In this document: positions 42,423 to 51,777 of the stretch, in pieces
Numbering within the stretch: position 1 is the first letter of the stretch
Layout of the letters: each line of letters begins with the position of its first letter
Assembly: GCA_035629025.1 (NCBI GenBank)
Contig: DASPIU010000018.1
Location: forward strand, 13,196 to 77,195
DNA length: 64,000 bases
Direction: 5' to 3'
Source: Stenotrophomonas_A sp035629025
GTDB taxonomy: Bacteria; Pseudomonadota; Gammaproteobacteria; Xanthomonadales; Xanthomonadaceae
Notes under the pieces: generated by a model
Seen by the model: only the letters and a program-made list of their open reading frames with translations
What the model was told of the DNA's origin: nothing
Database searches by the model: none
Made by a program: the position numbers and the translations under genes

Positions 42423-42452
42423 ATTGTGTCAGCAAATGCGAATCGTTTGCAA
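42423..42452 (-). promoter_or_regulatory. Promoter of the TonB receptor operon
   Basis: On the minus strand, TTGCAA (42452-42447) and CACAAT (42428-42423) are separated by 18 bp. The Fur box occupies the spacer. The transcript leader would be about 100 nt. Confidence 0.6.
42432..42450. promoter_or_regulatory. Fur box
   Basis: GCAAATGCGAATCGTTTGC is a 19-bp imperfect palindrome of the Fur type (core AAATGCGAATCGTTT against the consensus AATGATAATCATT). It lies between the -35 and -10 of the receptor promoter, so iron-bound Fur would block RNA polymerase. Confidence 0.75.
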
Positions 42453-42530
42453 CACGGTGTCACACTGTCGCCACACGGGCTGTGCCATCGCGTGCGCGAT
42501 CAACGCCGCGCTTGCGCGCTTGCCGCAGTC

Positions 42531-42863
42531 TCAGGCGCGGTCGTCGCGGGTCCAGACCCCGCCATCTTCCACCTTGACCGGGAATTTGGCGACCGGCGAA
42601 TACGCCGGCGCGCACAGCGCGCGGCCGTCGCGGATGTCGAAGCGGGCACCGTGCAGCAGGCATTCGATGCTGCCCTCGCCCGGGTCGAGCGTGCCCGGTG
42701 ACAGCTCATAGTCCTCGTGGCTGCAGCGGTCTTCCAGCGCGTAGAAGGCGCCATCGAGGTTGAACACCACGATCGGCGTGTCGGTGGCCTCGTCCCAGGT
42801 CGTCTTCAACTCGCCCGGCAGCAGCTCGGCCGTGCTGCAGACATAGGTCCAGTGCGTGCTCAC
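42531..42863 (-). CDS. Rieske [2Fe-2S] ferredoxin (non-heme iron oxygenase ferredoxin subunit)
   Basis: A 110-residue Rieske protein. The cluster ligands are Cys-x-His in EDRCSHEDYEL and Cys-x-x-His in IECLLHGARFD, with the usual 15-18 residue spacing. The GTG start overlaps the GNAT stop (GTGA). At the end of a suf operon it may act as an electron donor or a recipient of newly made clusters. Confidence 0.92.
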   Translation of the reverse strand: MSTHWTYVCSTAELLPGELKTTWDEATDTPIVVFNLDGAFYALEDRCSHEDYELSPGTLDPGEGSIECLLHGARFDIRDGRALCAPAYSPVAKFPVKVEDGGVWTRDDRA

Positions 42864-43393
42864 GAGGGCGCCAACGCCTTTTCCAGGATCTCGAAGCGCA
42901 GGTCGTCGCGCAGCGGCACGCCAAAGCGCGCATCGCCATACGGGAACGGCTTGGTGATGCCGGTGCGGCGGTAGCCGCGGCGCTCGTAGAAGGCGATGAG
43001 TTCGGCGCGCACGTCGATCACCGTCATCCGCATCAGGGCCTGGCCCCATTGCTGCTGCACGATGCGCTCGGCCTCGGCCATCAGCAGCTTGCCGATGCCG
43101 CCGCCCTGCTGGGTGGGGCTGACCGAGAACATGCCGAAGTAGCCGGCATCGCCGTCATCGGAAATATGCGCGCAGGCGATGAGCTGGCCATCGTGTTCGG
43201 CCAGCAGCACCAGGCTGCGGTCGCGCAGGATGTCCTGGCGCAGGACCTGCGGGTCGATGCGCGCGCCGTCGAGCAGGTCGGCCTCGGTGGTCCAGCCGGC
43301 GCGGCTGGCTTCGCCGCGGTAGGCGGAGGTCACCAGGGCGACGATGGCGTCGATGTCGGCGACGGTGGCGCTGCGAAAGGTCAGTGTATGCAT
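42860..43393 (-). CDS. GNAT family N-acetyltransferase
   Basis: A 177-residue acetyltransferase. The acetyl-CoA loop is QQGGGIGKLLMAEAERIV and the C-terminal strand FYERRGYRRTG is typical. The substrate is unknown. It lies between sufS and the Rieske gene. TACAAT (43405-43400 on minus) is separated from the ATG by 6 nt, so a leaderless message is possible. Confidence 0.9.
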   Translation of the reverse strand: MHTLTFRSATVADIDAIVALVTSAYRGEASRAGWTTEADLLDGARIDPQVLRQDILRDRSLVLLAEHDGQLIACAHISDDGDAGYFGMFSVSPTQQGGGIGKLLMAEAERIVQQQWGQALMRMTVIDVRAELIAFYERRGYRRTGITKPFPYGDARFGVPLRDDLRFEILEKALAPS

Positions 43394-43399
43394 GGCGCG

Positions 43400-43436
43400 A
43401 TTGTAGCGGCGGGTGGCGGCATGCCGCACGCCCGCC
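43400..43436 (-). promoter_or_regulatory. Hairpin and -10 element between sufS and the GNAT gene
   Basis: GGCGGG...CCCGCC with an inner GCGGC-AT-GCCGC stem spans 43408-43436. On the minus strand it is followed by TACAAT (43405-43400) and, 6 nt later, the ATG. The hairpin may reduce read-through from sufS, while the -10 gives a separate start. Confidence 0.45.
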
Positions 43437-43449
43437 GTCCGGCACGGGC

Positions 43450-44697
43450 TCAGCCGAGCAGCTGGCGCACCTTGTGCAGTGCCGCGATGAAACGCTCGAT
43501 CTCGGCATGGGTGTTGTAGAAGGCCAGCGACGCGCGGCAGGTGGCCGCCACGCCGTAGAACTGCAGCAGCGGATGGGCGCAGTGCTGGCCCGAGCGCACG
43601 GCCACGCCTTCCAGGTCCAGCAGGGTCGCCAGGTCGTGCGCGTGGGCGCCTTCGACCAGGAACGAGACCACGGCGGCCTTGTCCGGCGCGCTGCCGAAGA
43701 TGCGCAGGCCATCGATGCGCTGCAGCTCTTCGGTCAGGTGCGCGAGCAGTTCCGCTTCGCGTGCCTCGACATGGGCCAGGCCGACCGACTCCAGGTAGTC
43801 CACCGCCGCGCCCAGGCCGACGAAGCCGGCGATATTGGGCGTGCCGGCCTCGAACTTGTGCGGGCCTTCGTTGAACACCGTGCCCTCGAAGCTGACTTCC
43901 TTGATCATCTCGCCGCCGCCGAGGAACGGCGGCATCGCCTGCAGGTGCTCGCGCCGCGCCCACAGCGCGCCGGTGCCGGTGGGGCCGCACATCTTGTGCC
44001 CGGTGATGGCGTAGAAGTCGCAGCCGATCGCGGCCACATCCACGCGCCGGTGCGGCGCGGCCTGCGAGCCATCGATGACGGTGACGATGCCACGCTTGCG
44101 CGCCTCGCGGCAGATCTCGCGCACCGGGTTCACCGTGCCCAGCACGTTGGACACGTGCGCCAGCGCCAGCAGCTTGACCTGCGGCGTCATCGCCGCGCGC
44201 AGCGCATCCAGGTCCAGGGTGCCGTCGGCGAGAATTTCGGCCACGCGGATCTGCGCGCCCGTGCGCTCGGCCACCAGCTGCCACGGCACGATGTTGGCGT
44301 GGTGCTCCATCCGCGACACCAGGATCACGTCGCCGGCCTTCAGCCGCGGCAACGCCCACGAATAGGCGACCAGGTTGATCGCGAAGGTGGTGCCGCTGCA
44401 CAGCACCAGTTCGTCGCTGCGCACATTGAGGAATTGCGCCAGCTTGGCGCGCGCGCCTTCGTAGGCATCGGTGGCCTCGGTGCCCAGCGCGTGCACGGCG
44501 CGGCTGACGTTGGCGTTCTGGCGCCGGTAGAACTCGTCGGTGGCGGCAATCACCGGCAGCGGCTTCTGCCCGGTGTTGGCGTTGTCGAAATAGATCAGCG
44601 GCTTGCCGTGGACCTGGCGCATCAGTAGCGGGAAGTCGCTGCGTACGCGCTCCCAGTCCGGCGCAGCCTCGATGGGGTGGGCGACCGGCGCGTTCAT
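43450..44697 (-). CDS. sufS: Cysteine desulfurase SufS
   Basis: A 415-residue PLP enzyme that takes sulfur from cysteine for Fe-S assembly. The PLP Lys lies in AITGHKMCGPTG; the sulfur-carrying Cys in VAVRSGQHCAHPLL (group II). ATG 44697 gives the family start and overlaps sufD. No sufE or sufU lies in the operon, so the sulfur acceptor must be encoded elsewhere or SufBCD must accept sulfur directly. Confidence 0.96.
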   Translation of the reverse strand: MNAPVAHPIEAAPDWERVRSDFPLLMRQVHGKPLIYFDNANTGQKPLPVIAATDEFYRRQNANVSRAVHALGTEATDAYEGARAKLAQFLNVRSDELVLCSGTTFAINLVAYSWALPRLKAGDVILVSRMEHHANIVPWQLVAERTGAQIRVAEILADGTLDLDALRAAMTPQVKLLALAHVSNVLGTVNPVREICREARKRGIVTVIDGSQAAPHRRVDVAAIGCDFYAITGHKMCGPTGTGALWARREHLQAMPPFLGGGEMIKEVSFEGTVFNEGPHKFEAGTPNIAGFVGLGAAVDYLESVGLAHVEAREAELLAHLTEELQRIDGLRIFGSAPDKAAVVSFLVEGAHAHDLATLLDLEGVAVRSGQHCAHPLLQFYGVAATCRASLAFYNTHAEIERFIAALHKVRQLLG

Positions 44698-45955
44698 GCG
44701 ACGCCCGCCGAAGCCAGGGCCGCATCCAGGCGTGCGGACAGCCACTGCCGCAGCGCGTCGGGCAGGGCGGCCAGCGGTTCGTGGCAGAACGCCGCGCTCA
44801 GCAGGGCCTGCGCCTGGACCTGCGGCAGCCCGCGCGAACGCAGATAGAACAGCGCATTGGCGTCGAGCTGGCCGACGGTGGCGCCGTGCGCGGCTTGCAC
44901 TTCATCAGCGTCGATCACCAGCACCGGCTGGGTATCGATCTCGGCATTGGCCGACAGCAGCAGGTTCTTGTTTGACAGCCGCGCATCGGTGCCATCGGCG
45001 CCGGGGCGGATATTGATGCCGCCATGGAACACCACGCGGCTGCGATCGGTGGCCACGCCGCGCCACAGCAGGCCGCAGGCGGTATCGCGGGCGAGGTGCT
45101 CGATGCCCAGCCGCGTATCGACATGGCGGCGGCCGTTGCCGAGCAGCACGCCGTTGGCGGTCAACCGCGCGTTGTCGCCTTCCAGGCGCACGTTGAGTTC
45201 ATGCCGGCTCAGGCCGGCGCCCAGTTCCAGGTCGATGCGGCGGTATTGCGCGTCACGTGCCAGCACCGCGTCGGTGCGCAGCAGCGCGGTGAAGGCGCTG
45301 CTGTCTTCCTGTACCCGGGCGTGGGCCAGCTGCGCGCCCTGGGCCAGATGAATCTGGGCAACGGTATTGCCCAGGTGCGCGTTGTCGCCCACATGCAGGT
45401 GGTGTTCGAGCAGCGACAGCGAGGCATCGCGGCGCAGTTCGATCAGGTGGCGCGGATGCCAGGCCTGGTCGCCGTCGGCGGCCACGGCAATGAACACCAG
45501 GTGCAGCGGTGCTTCGACCTGCACGCCGTCGGCCACGCGCAGCAGCACGCCTTCCTCGGCGAGGGCGGCGTTGAGCCGCGCGAACACCTCGTCGCTGCGC
45601 TCGTAGCGGCGGCCGAGGAAGCGCGCGGCCTCCTCGCCGCTGGCCAGCGCCGCCGACAGCGGCTGCAGTTCCACGCCTTGCGGCAGGCCATCGAGCTGCG
45701 ACAGCGACGGCGCATGGCGGCCATTGACGAACACCAGCCGCGGCGCCGGAATGGCGGCCAGCAGCTGCGTATCGACCGCGGCCAGCGCAGCGGCGGCAGG
45801 CTGGAAGCTGCGCCGTTCCAGCGCACGCAGCGGGGTGTACTTCCAGGCCTCGCTGCGGGCGCCGGGCAGGCCATCGCGCAGGGCTTCGTCGAGCACCGCC
45901 TTGCGTGTCGCGTCGCCGCGGAAGCCGGCGGCGAGGGAGTCGAGCAGGGCGCCCA

Positions 45956-45956
<1 letters not shown>
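44694..45956 (-). CDS. sufD: Fe-S cluster assembly protein SufD
   Basis: A 420-residue scaffold subunit. The beta-helix region carries the family block RGVATDRSRVVFHGGINI and ANAEIDTQPVLVIDADEVQAAHGATVGQLD, with His in AAHGATVG as the conserved interface residue. The start overlaps the sufC stop (TGATG). Confidence 0.94.
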
Positions 45957-46720
<764 letters not shown>

Positions 46721-46724
46721 GAGT

Positions 46725-46824
46725 GGGAATCGGGAATGGGGAATAGGGAATGGAAACAGCAAGGCCGAAGCGCCGCGGAACCAGGCTGGGGTCATCGATT
46801 CCCGATTTCCCATTCCCGATTCCC
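46725..46824. repeat. Inverted GGGAAT-type repeat between sufB and sufC
   Basis: Four GGGAAT units (46725-46753) and four inverted ATTCCC/TTTCCC units (46797-46824) flank a 43-bp spacer. In the sufB-sufC mRNA the arms could form an imperfect ~25-bp stem. Confidence 0.85.
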
Positions 46825-46832
46825 GGCTCCCG

Positions 46833-48293
<1,461 letters not shown>

Positions 48294-48310
48294 GGGGGGC
48301 TGCCTACGCT

Positions 48311-48769
48311 TCAGGAAGCGGCGACCTGGGCGGCGATCAGTCGTCGCCGGCCGTCGCCGGTGGTGGAAAGGGGGTGCAGCATCTGCGCCAGGGTGACGCC
48401 GCGCAGCGCATCGGCAACCACGTCGTTGATCAGCCGCCAGTTCGAGCGCACGCCGCACTGGTGGGCGATGCCGCATTGGCCGTGGTCCTGGCTGCATTCG
48501 GTGATCGCCAGCGGGCCTTCCATCGCCTCGACGATCTCGATCAGGGTGATCTGCCCGGCCGGCCGCGCCAGGCGGTAGCCGCCGCGCACGCCGCGCAGGC
48601 CTTCCACCAGCCCGGCCTGGGCCAGTGGCTTGAGCAACTTGCTGACGGTGGTGCCTTCCAGCCCGGCCTGTTCGGCCAGCTCGCTGGCGCTGAGGACTTC
48701 TCCAGCGCGCGCGGCAAGTACCGTCAGGACAACGGTGGCGTAGTCGGTGAGCTTGGTGACGCGCAGCAT
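48311..48769 (-). CDS. sufR: Rrf2-family regulator of the SUF operon
   Basis: A 152-residue winged-helix protein of the Rrf2/IscR family. The DNA-binding helix includes ASELAEQAGLEGTTVSKLLKPL and the wing RGVRGGYRLARPAGQI. Cys92, Cys99 and Cys105 (ECSQDHGQCGIAHQC) are suited to bind a [2Fe-2S] cluster. As first gene of the operon it probably represses it when clusters are plentiful. Confidence 0.92.
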   Translation of the reverse strand: MLRVTKLTDYATVVLTVLAARAGEVLSASELAEQAGLEGTTVSKLLKPLAQAGLVEGLRGVRGGYRLARPAGQITLIEIVEAMEGPLAITECSQDHGQCGIAHQCGVRSNWRLINDVVADALRGVTLAQMLHPLSTTGDGRRRLIAAQVAAS

Positions 48770-48803
48770 GGCGGCGAGGGCGGGGTAGGGAAAGCGGACT
48801 GAA

Positions 48804-48832
48804 ATTGTACGCTTTCATCCCGGCCAGGCCAA
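48804..48832 (-). promoter_or_regulatory. Sigma-70-type promoter of the suf operon
   Basis: TTGGCC (48832-48827) and TACAAT (48809-48804) are separated by exactly 17 bp. The leader is ~28 nt before the sufR ATG. Confidence 0.7.
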
Positions 48833-48887
48833 CCCGTCACTGTGCGCTGTGCGGGCGGCGGCCAAACGGGCCAGACGCTTGCCGGGA

Positions 48888-48917
48888 TTGGCGCGGCGGC
48901 GGCGGCCGGTCCACAAT
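48888..48917 (+). promoter_or_regulatory. Promoter of the SET gene
   Basis: TTGGCG (48888-48893) and CACAAT (48912-48917), spacing 18 bp, diverge from the suf promoter. Confidence 0.55.
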
Positions 48918-48943
48918 GCCGGGCCCCTTCGATGGAACCGTTC

Positions 48944-49411
48944 ATGTCGCGCAAGATCGCCGCCCGCAAGTCCCGCATCCACGGCAATGGCGTGTTCGCC
49001 GTGCAGCCGCTCAAGAAAGGTGACCGCGTCATCGAGTACAAGGGGCGCCGCCGCACCCACAAGGAGGTCGATGCCGACGAGGCGGGCGATGTCGAAACCG
49101 GCCACACCTTCCTGTTCACCCTCAGCGACGACTACGTGATCGACGCCAACTACGAGGGCAACGACGCGCGCTGGATCAACCACAGCTGCAACCCCAACTG
49201 CGAAGCGGTGATCGAGGAAGCCGAAGGCGACGACCGGCGCCTGGACAAGGTGTTCATCGAGGCGATCCGCAACATCAAGCCGGGCGAAGAGCTGACCTAC
49301 AACTACGGCATCACCCTGGGCGAACGGCATACGCCGCGCCTGAAGAAGATCTGGGCCTGCCGCTGCGGCTCGAAGAACTGCACCGGCACCATGCTCCAGC
49401 CCAAGCGCTGA
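48944..49411 (+). CDS. SET domain protein-lysine methyltransferase
   Basis: A 155-residue SET protein. Motifs: RIHGNGVFA, DDYVIDANYEGNDARWINHSCNPNCE (the NHSCxPN knot with SAM contact), GEELTYNYG and a post-SET Cys cluster CRCGSKNCTG that would bind zinc with the earlier Cys. Bacterial SET proteins methylate lysine of unknown targets; the Lys-rich HU protein at 51.2-51.6 kb is a possible one. An ATG at 48932 would add 4 residues. Confidence 0.92.
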   Translation: MSRKIAARKSRIHGNGVFAVQPLKKGDRVIEYKGRRRTHKEVDADEAGDVETGHTFLFTLSDDYVIDANYEGNDARWINHSCNPNCEAVIEEAEGDDRRLDKVFIEAIRNIKPGEELTYNYGITLGERHTPRLKKIWACRCGSKNCTGTMLQPKR

Positions 49412-49435
49412 GCCGGCGGGCCGCGTCCGCGCGGC

Positions 49436-50032
49436 CTACTTGCCCTGCAGCAGCGCGGCCGGCACCAGGGCCTCGACGTTCTGGTTGAAGTGCACCACGA
49501 GCCGGCCGTTCTCCACCGCGGCCGATTCCACCTGCAGGCTGCCCATCACGCTGGCGATGGCCGGGTCGAGCTTGTAGATCGGCTCGCGCCGCGCGTAGTC
49601 GGCCAGCCATACATTGAGCAGCTCGCGGGTGCGCGAGTCGAGCTTGCCGCCGGCCTGTGCCGGCTGGAAGCGGTCCACGGTCGGCTGTTCCAGGAAAAAG
49701 CCCTGGCGCGCGGTGTCGTAGCGCAAGGCGCTGCTCAGGCCGACGTTGCCCACCTGCACCGGCGCGCCGCCGGCGGTGGCCATGGCCAGGTCAAAACTCA
49801 TGTCGAGGCGGTTGCCCGGCGGCAGCGTCAGCTGCGGGTGGCTCACGGTCAGTTCCAGCAATCCGCCCAGCGCGTCGTGGGTCTGCGGGAAGCTGCTGCC
49901 CAGGTATTGCTGCACATCACTGGCTTCCACGCTGACCTGCGTGCCTTGCACGCGGGGCGCGGCATCGGCGGCGGGGACCTGCAAGGCCAGAGCGAGGGCG
50001 GCGGCCAGCGCGATGAAGGGAAGACGGGTCAT
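49436..50032 (-). CDS. DUF1439 secreted protein (YceB-like)
   Basis: A 198-residue protein with a signal peptide (~1-25, PAADAA) and a DUF1439 domain (VSVEASDVQQYLGSSFPQT; LTVSHPQLTLPPGNRLDMSFDLAM). No lipobox Cys is present, unlike E. coli YceB, so it is probably soluble in the periplasm. Function is unknown. Confidence 0.85.
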   Translation of the reverse strand: MTRLPFIALAAALALALQVPAADAAPRVQGTQVSVEASDVQQYLGSSFPQTHDALGGLLELTVSHPQLTLPPGNRLDMSFDLAMATAGGAPVQVGNVGLSSALRYDTARQGFFLEQPTVDRFQPAQAGGKLDSRTRELLNVWLADYARREPIYKLDPAIASVMGSLQVESAAVENGRLVVHFNQNVEALVPAALLQGK

Positions 50033-50107
50033 GGCGGGAATCCAGGGCAAAGGAATCGTCTCATCCTTGATGCGTTGCGGTGAATCCTCTCTGAGCGCCG
50101 CTGCGTG

Positions 50108-50398
50108 TCAGGCTTCCTTGGGCAGGCGGGCGGCGGCGGCCAGCAAGGTGTCCAGGTGTGGTTGCAGCCGCGCGATGTCGCGGTTGTCACCTGGCTCGGT
50201 ATTGAGCGACTTGAGCAAACCAATGGCCACGGCCAGCGCGGCGCAACGGTCGCCGCACAGCCCGCGCTGGCGCTCGAAGGTTTCCAGGGTGCGCATCCAG
50301 TTGTCGCTGGCGCGCTGCTCGAATTCCAGTGCATTGCCGCCGGGGTGTCCGTTGGCGGCGATGGGCGTGACCGTGATGCGGTAGCGATGCTGGGACAT
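50108..50398 (-). CDS. DUF3861 family protein
   Basis: A 96-residue soluble protein starting MSQHRYRITVTPIAANGHPGGNALEFEQRASDNW, the DUF3861 pattern. Two Cys occur (GLCGDRCAAL). Function unknown. It stands alone between DUF1439 and the M23 gene. Confidence 0.8.
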   Translation of the reverse strand: MSQHRYRITVTPIAANGHPGGNALEFEQRASDNWMRTLETFERQRGLCGDRCAALAVAIGLLKSLNTEPGDNRDIARLQPHLDTLLAAAARLPKEA

Positions 50399-50498
50399 GG
50401 GAAAGCCAGGGGGGAAGGGGCAACGCCAAGATAGGCCCGGCCCCACCGCTGCACGAGGCGGCTGCCCATGACGGAGTGTTCCAGCCTCTGTGTCCGGT

Positions 50499-51065
50499 TC
50501 AGTGCGTTGCGCGCAGCAGCGGCAAGGGATCGCGCGCGCCGTCCGCGCCGTAGATGCCGTAGTGCAGGTGCGGCGGGGTGGTGCGCGCGTTGCCGGTGTT
50601 GCCGACGCTGCCCAGCACGGTGCCGGGGCTGACGATGTCGCCCAGGGACAGGCCGGGCGCCCAGTCGCGCAGGTGGGCGTAGTAGTGGCGCTCGTGCGCC
50701 GGTCCCAGCACCCACACCTGGCGCCCGCCCAGGCCGCGGTCGCGAATGGCGACGACGATGCCGGGCGTGGTGGCGAGCACCGGAGTGCCCGCGCGGGCAA
50801 AGATGTCCACGCCGGCATGCGTGCGGTCACTGCCGCGCGGCGCGCCGAACGTGGCCGCGACCTGCCTGGCGCGCACACCTTGCACCGGCATCGGCAAGGC
50901 GCTGGGAGCCGGCATGCGCGACAGCCGCCAGGCCGTGCGCGCCTGCACCGCGAAAGGTTGTTGCCAGGCCCAGTGCGCCGCCGCCGACACGACCAGCAAC
51001 AGCAGCAATCCGCGCAGCAGCGCGAACCAGCGGAAGGAACCGGGGGCAGGGGGCGGGGCGGTCAT
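50499..51065 (-). CDS. M23 (LytM) family peptidase with membrane anchor
   Basis: A 188-residue protein with one N-terminal membrane helix (~15-32) and a periplasmic LytM domain. Zinc ligands: THAGVDIFA (His, Asp) and PPHLHYGIYG (His-x-His). An intact set suggests active endopeptidase on peptidoglycan cross-links. No coiled coil is present. Confidence 0.9.
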   Translation of the reverse strand: MTAPPPAPGSFRWFALLRGLLLLLVVSAAAHWAWQQPFAVQARTAWRLSRMPAPSALPMPVQGVRARQVAATFGAPRGSDRTHAGVDIFARAGTPVLATTPGIVVAIRDRGLGGRQVWVLGPAHERHYYAHLRDWAPGLSLGDIVSPGTVLGSVGNTGNARTTPPHLHYGIYGADGARDPLPLLRATH

Positions 51066-51154
51066 GGCCTGCGCAACGCATGAGCGGAAGCGCGAGCATG
51101 ACAGGCATGGCGACCGAAAGGGTTAGCAAGCTGCAATGCGGCTCCGCATCGCGC

Positions 51155-51187
51155 AAAAAAAAACGAGACGGCACCAGGCCGTCTCGT
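51155..51187 (-). terminator. Intrinsic terminator of the HU gene
   Basis: Read on minus: ACGAGACGGC/GCCGTCTCGT stem (51187-51178 with 51172-51163) followed by nine T residues (51163-51155). Confidence 0.9.
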
Positions 51188-51215
51188 CGGGTACTGCCGA
51201 GCTTTCAGGAGGCGA

Positions 51216-51614
51216 TCAGACCGCCGCGTCCTTGAGCTTCTTCATCGGGCGCACCTTGACCTTGACGGTGGCCGGCTTGGCGGCGAACCACTGCTCTTCC
51301 TTGGTGAACGGGTTGATGCCCTTGCGCTTCGGCTTGGCCGGCACGTTGACGGCGGTGATCTTCAGCAGGCCCGGCAGGGTGAAGCTGCCCGCGCCCTTCT
51401 TGCTGATCGAGGCGTGCACGGCGCTCTCCAGCGAAGACAGCACGGCGCGGACGTCCTTGGCGGCCAGCGTGGTGGCTTCGGCGATGTGGGCGACCAGGCC
51501 CGACTTGCTCAGCGCTTCCTTGATCGGCTTGGGAGCGGCCGGCTTGGCGGCGGTCTTGGTGGCGACTTTCTTCGCTGCCTTCTTCGGGGCAGCCTTCTTA
51601 GCGGTCTTTGCCAT
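51216..51614 (-). CDS. HU-family DNA-binding protein with histone-H1-like N-terminal tail
   Basis: A 132-residue nucleoid protein. Residues 1-30 are a Lys/Ala/Pro tail (repeats of AAKK/AAPK) like the bacterial H1 family; residues ~31-125 are an HU/IHF fold with KPIKEALSKSGLVAHIAEAT, PGLLKITAVNVPAKPKRKGINPFT and KPATVKVKVRPMKKLKDA. It is expected to bind DNA non-specifically. AGGAAA precedes the ATG, and promoter and terminator are both clear, so it is a monocistronic gene. Confidence 0.92.
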   Translation of the reverse strand: MAKTAKKAAPKKAAKKVATKTAAKPAAPKPIKEALSKSGLVAHIAEATTLAAKDVRAVLSSLESAVHASISKKGAGSFTLPGLLKITAVNVPAKPKRKGINPFTKEEQWFAAKPATVKVKVRPMKKLKDAAV

Positions 51615-51672
51615 GGTTTCCTGTTCCGTGAACGGTGGGTTGTGGAGTCGCGCCGACCCCGTCGGCACGCGA

Positions 51673-51701
51673 AATGTAGGACAAGTATCGCGTGCCGCCA
51701 A
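51673..51701 (-). promoter_or_regulatory. Sigma-70-type promoter of the HU gene
   Basis: TTGGCG (51701-51696) and TACATT (51678-51673), spacing 17 bp, on the minus strand; the leader is ~52 nt. Confidence 0.7.
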
Positions 51702-51777
51702 TAGGGCGACGACAAAAAAAGCCATAAAAAAGCGATTGACGGATGGGTCTGGCTGCTGCACGCGTGCCGGCTGCGGC

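Noticed and set aside
51705..51740. T-tracts after the EF-G paralogue as an intrinsic terminator
   Set aside because: Two runs of T (minus strand) are seen but no stable GC hairpin directly precedes them.
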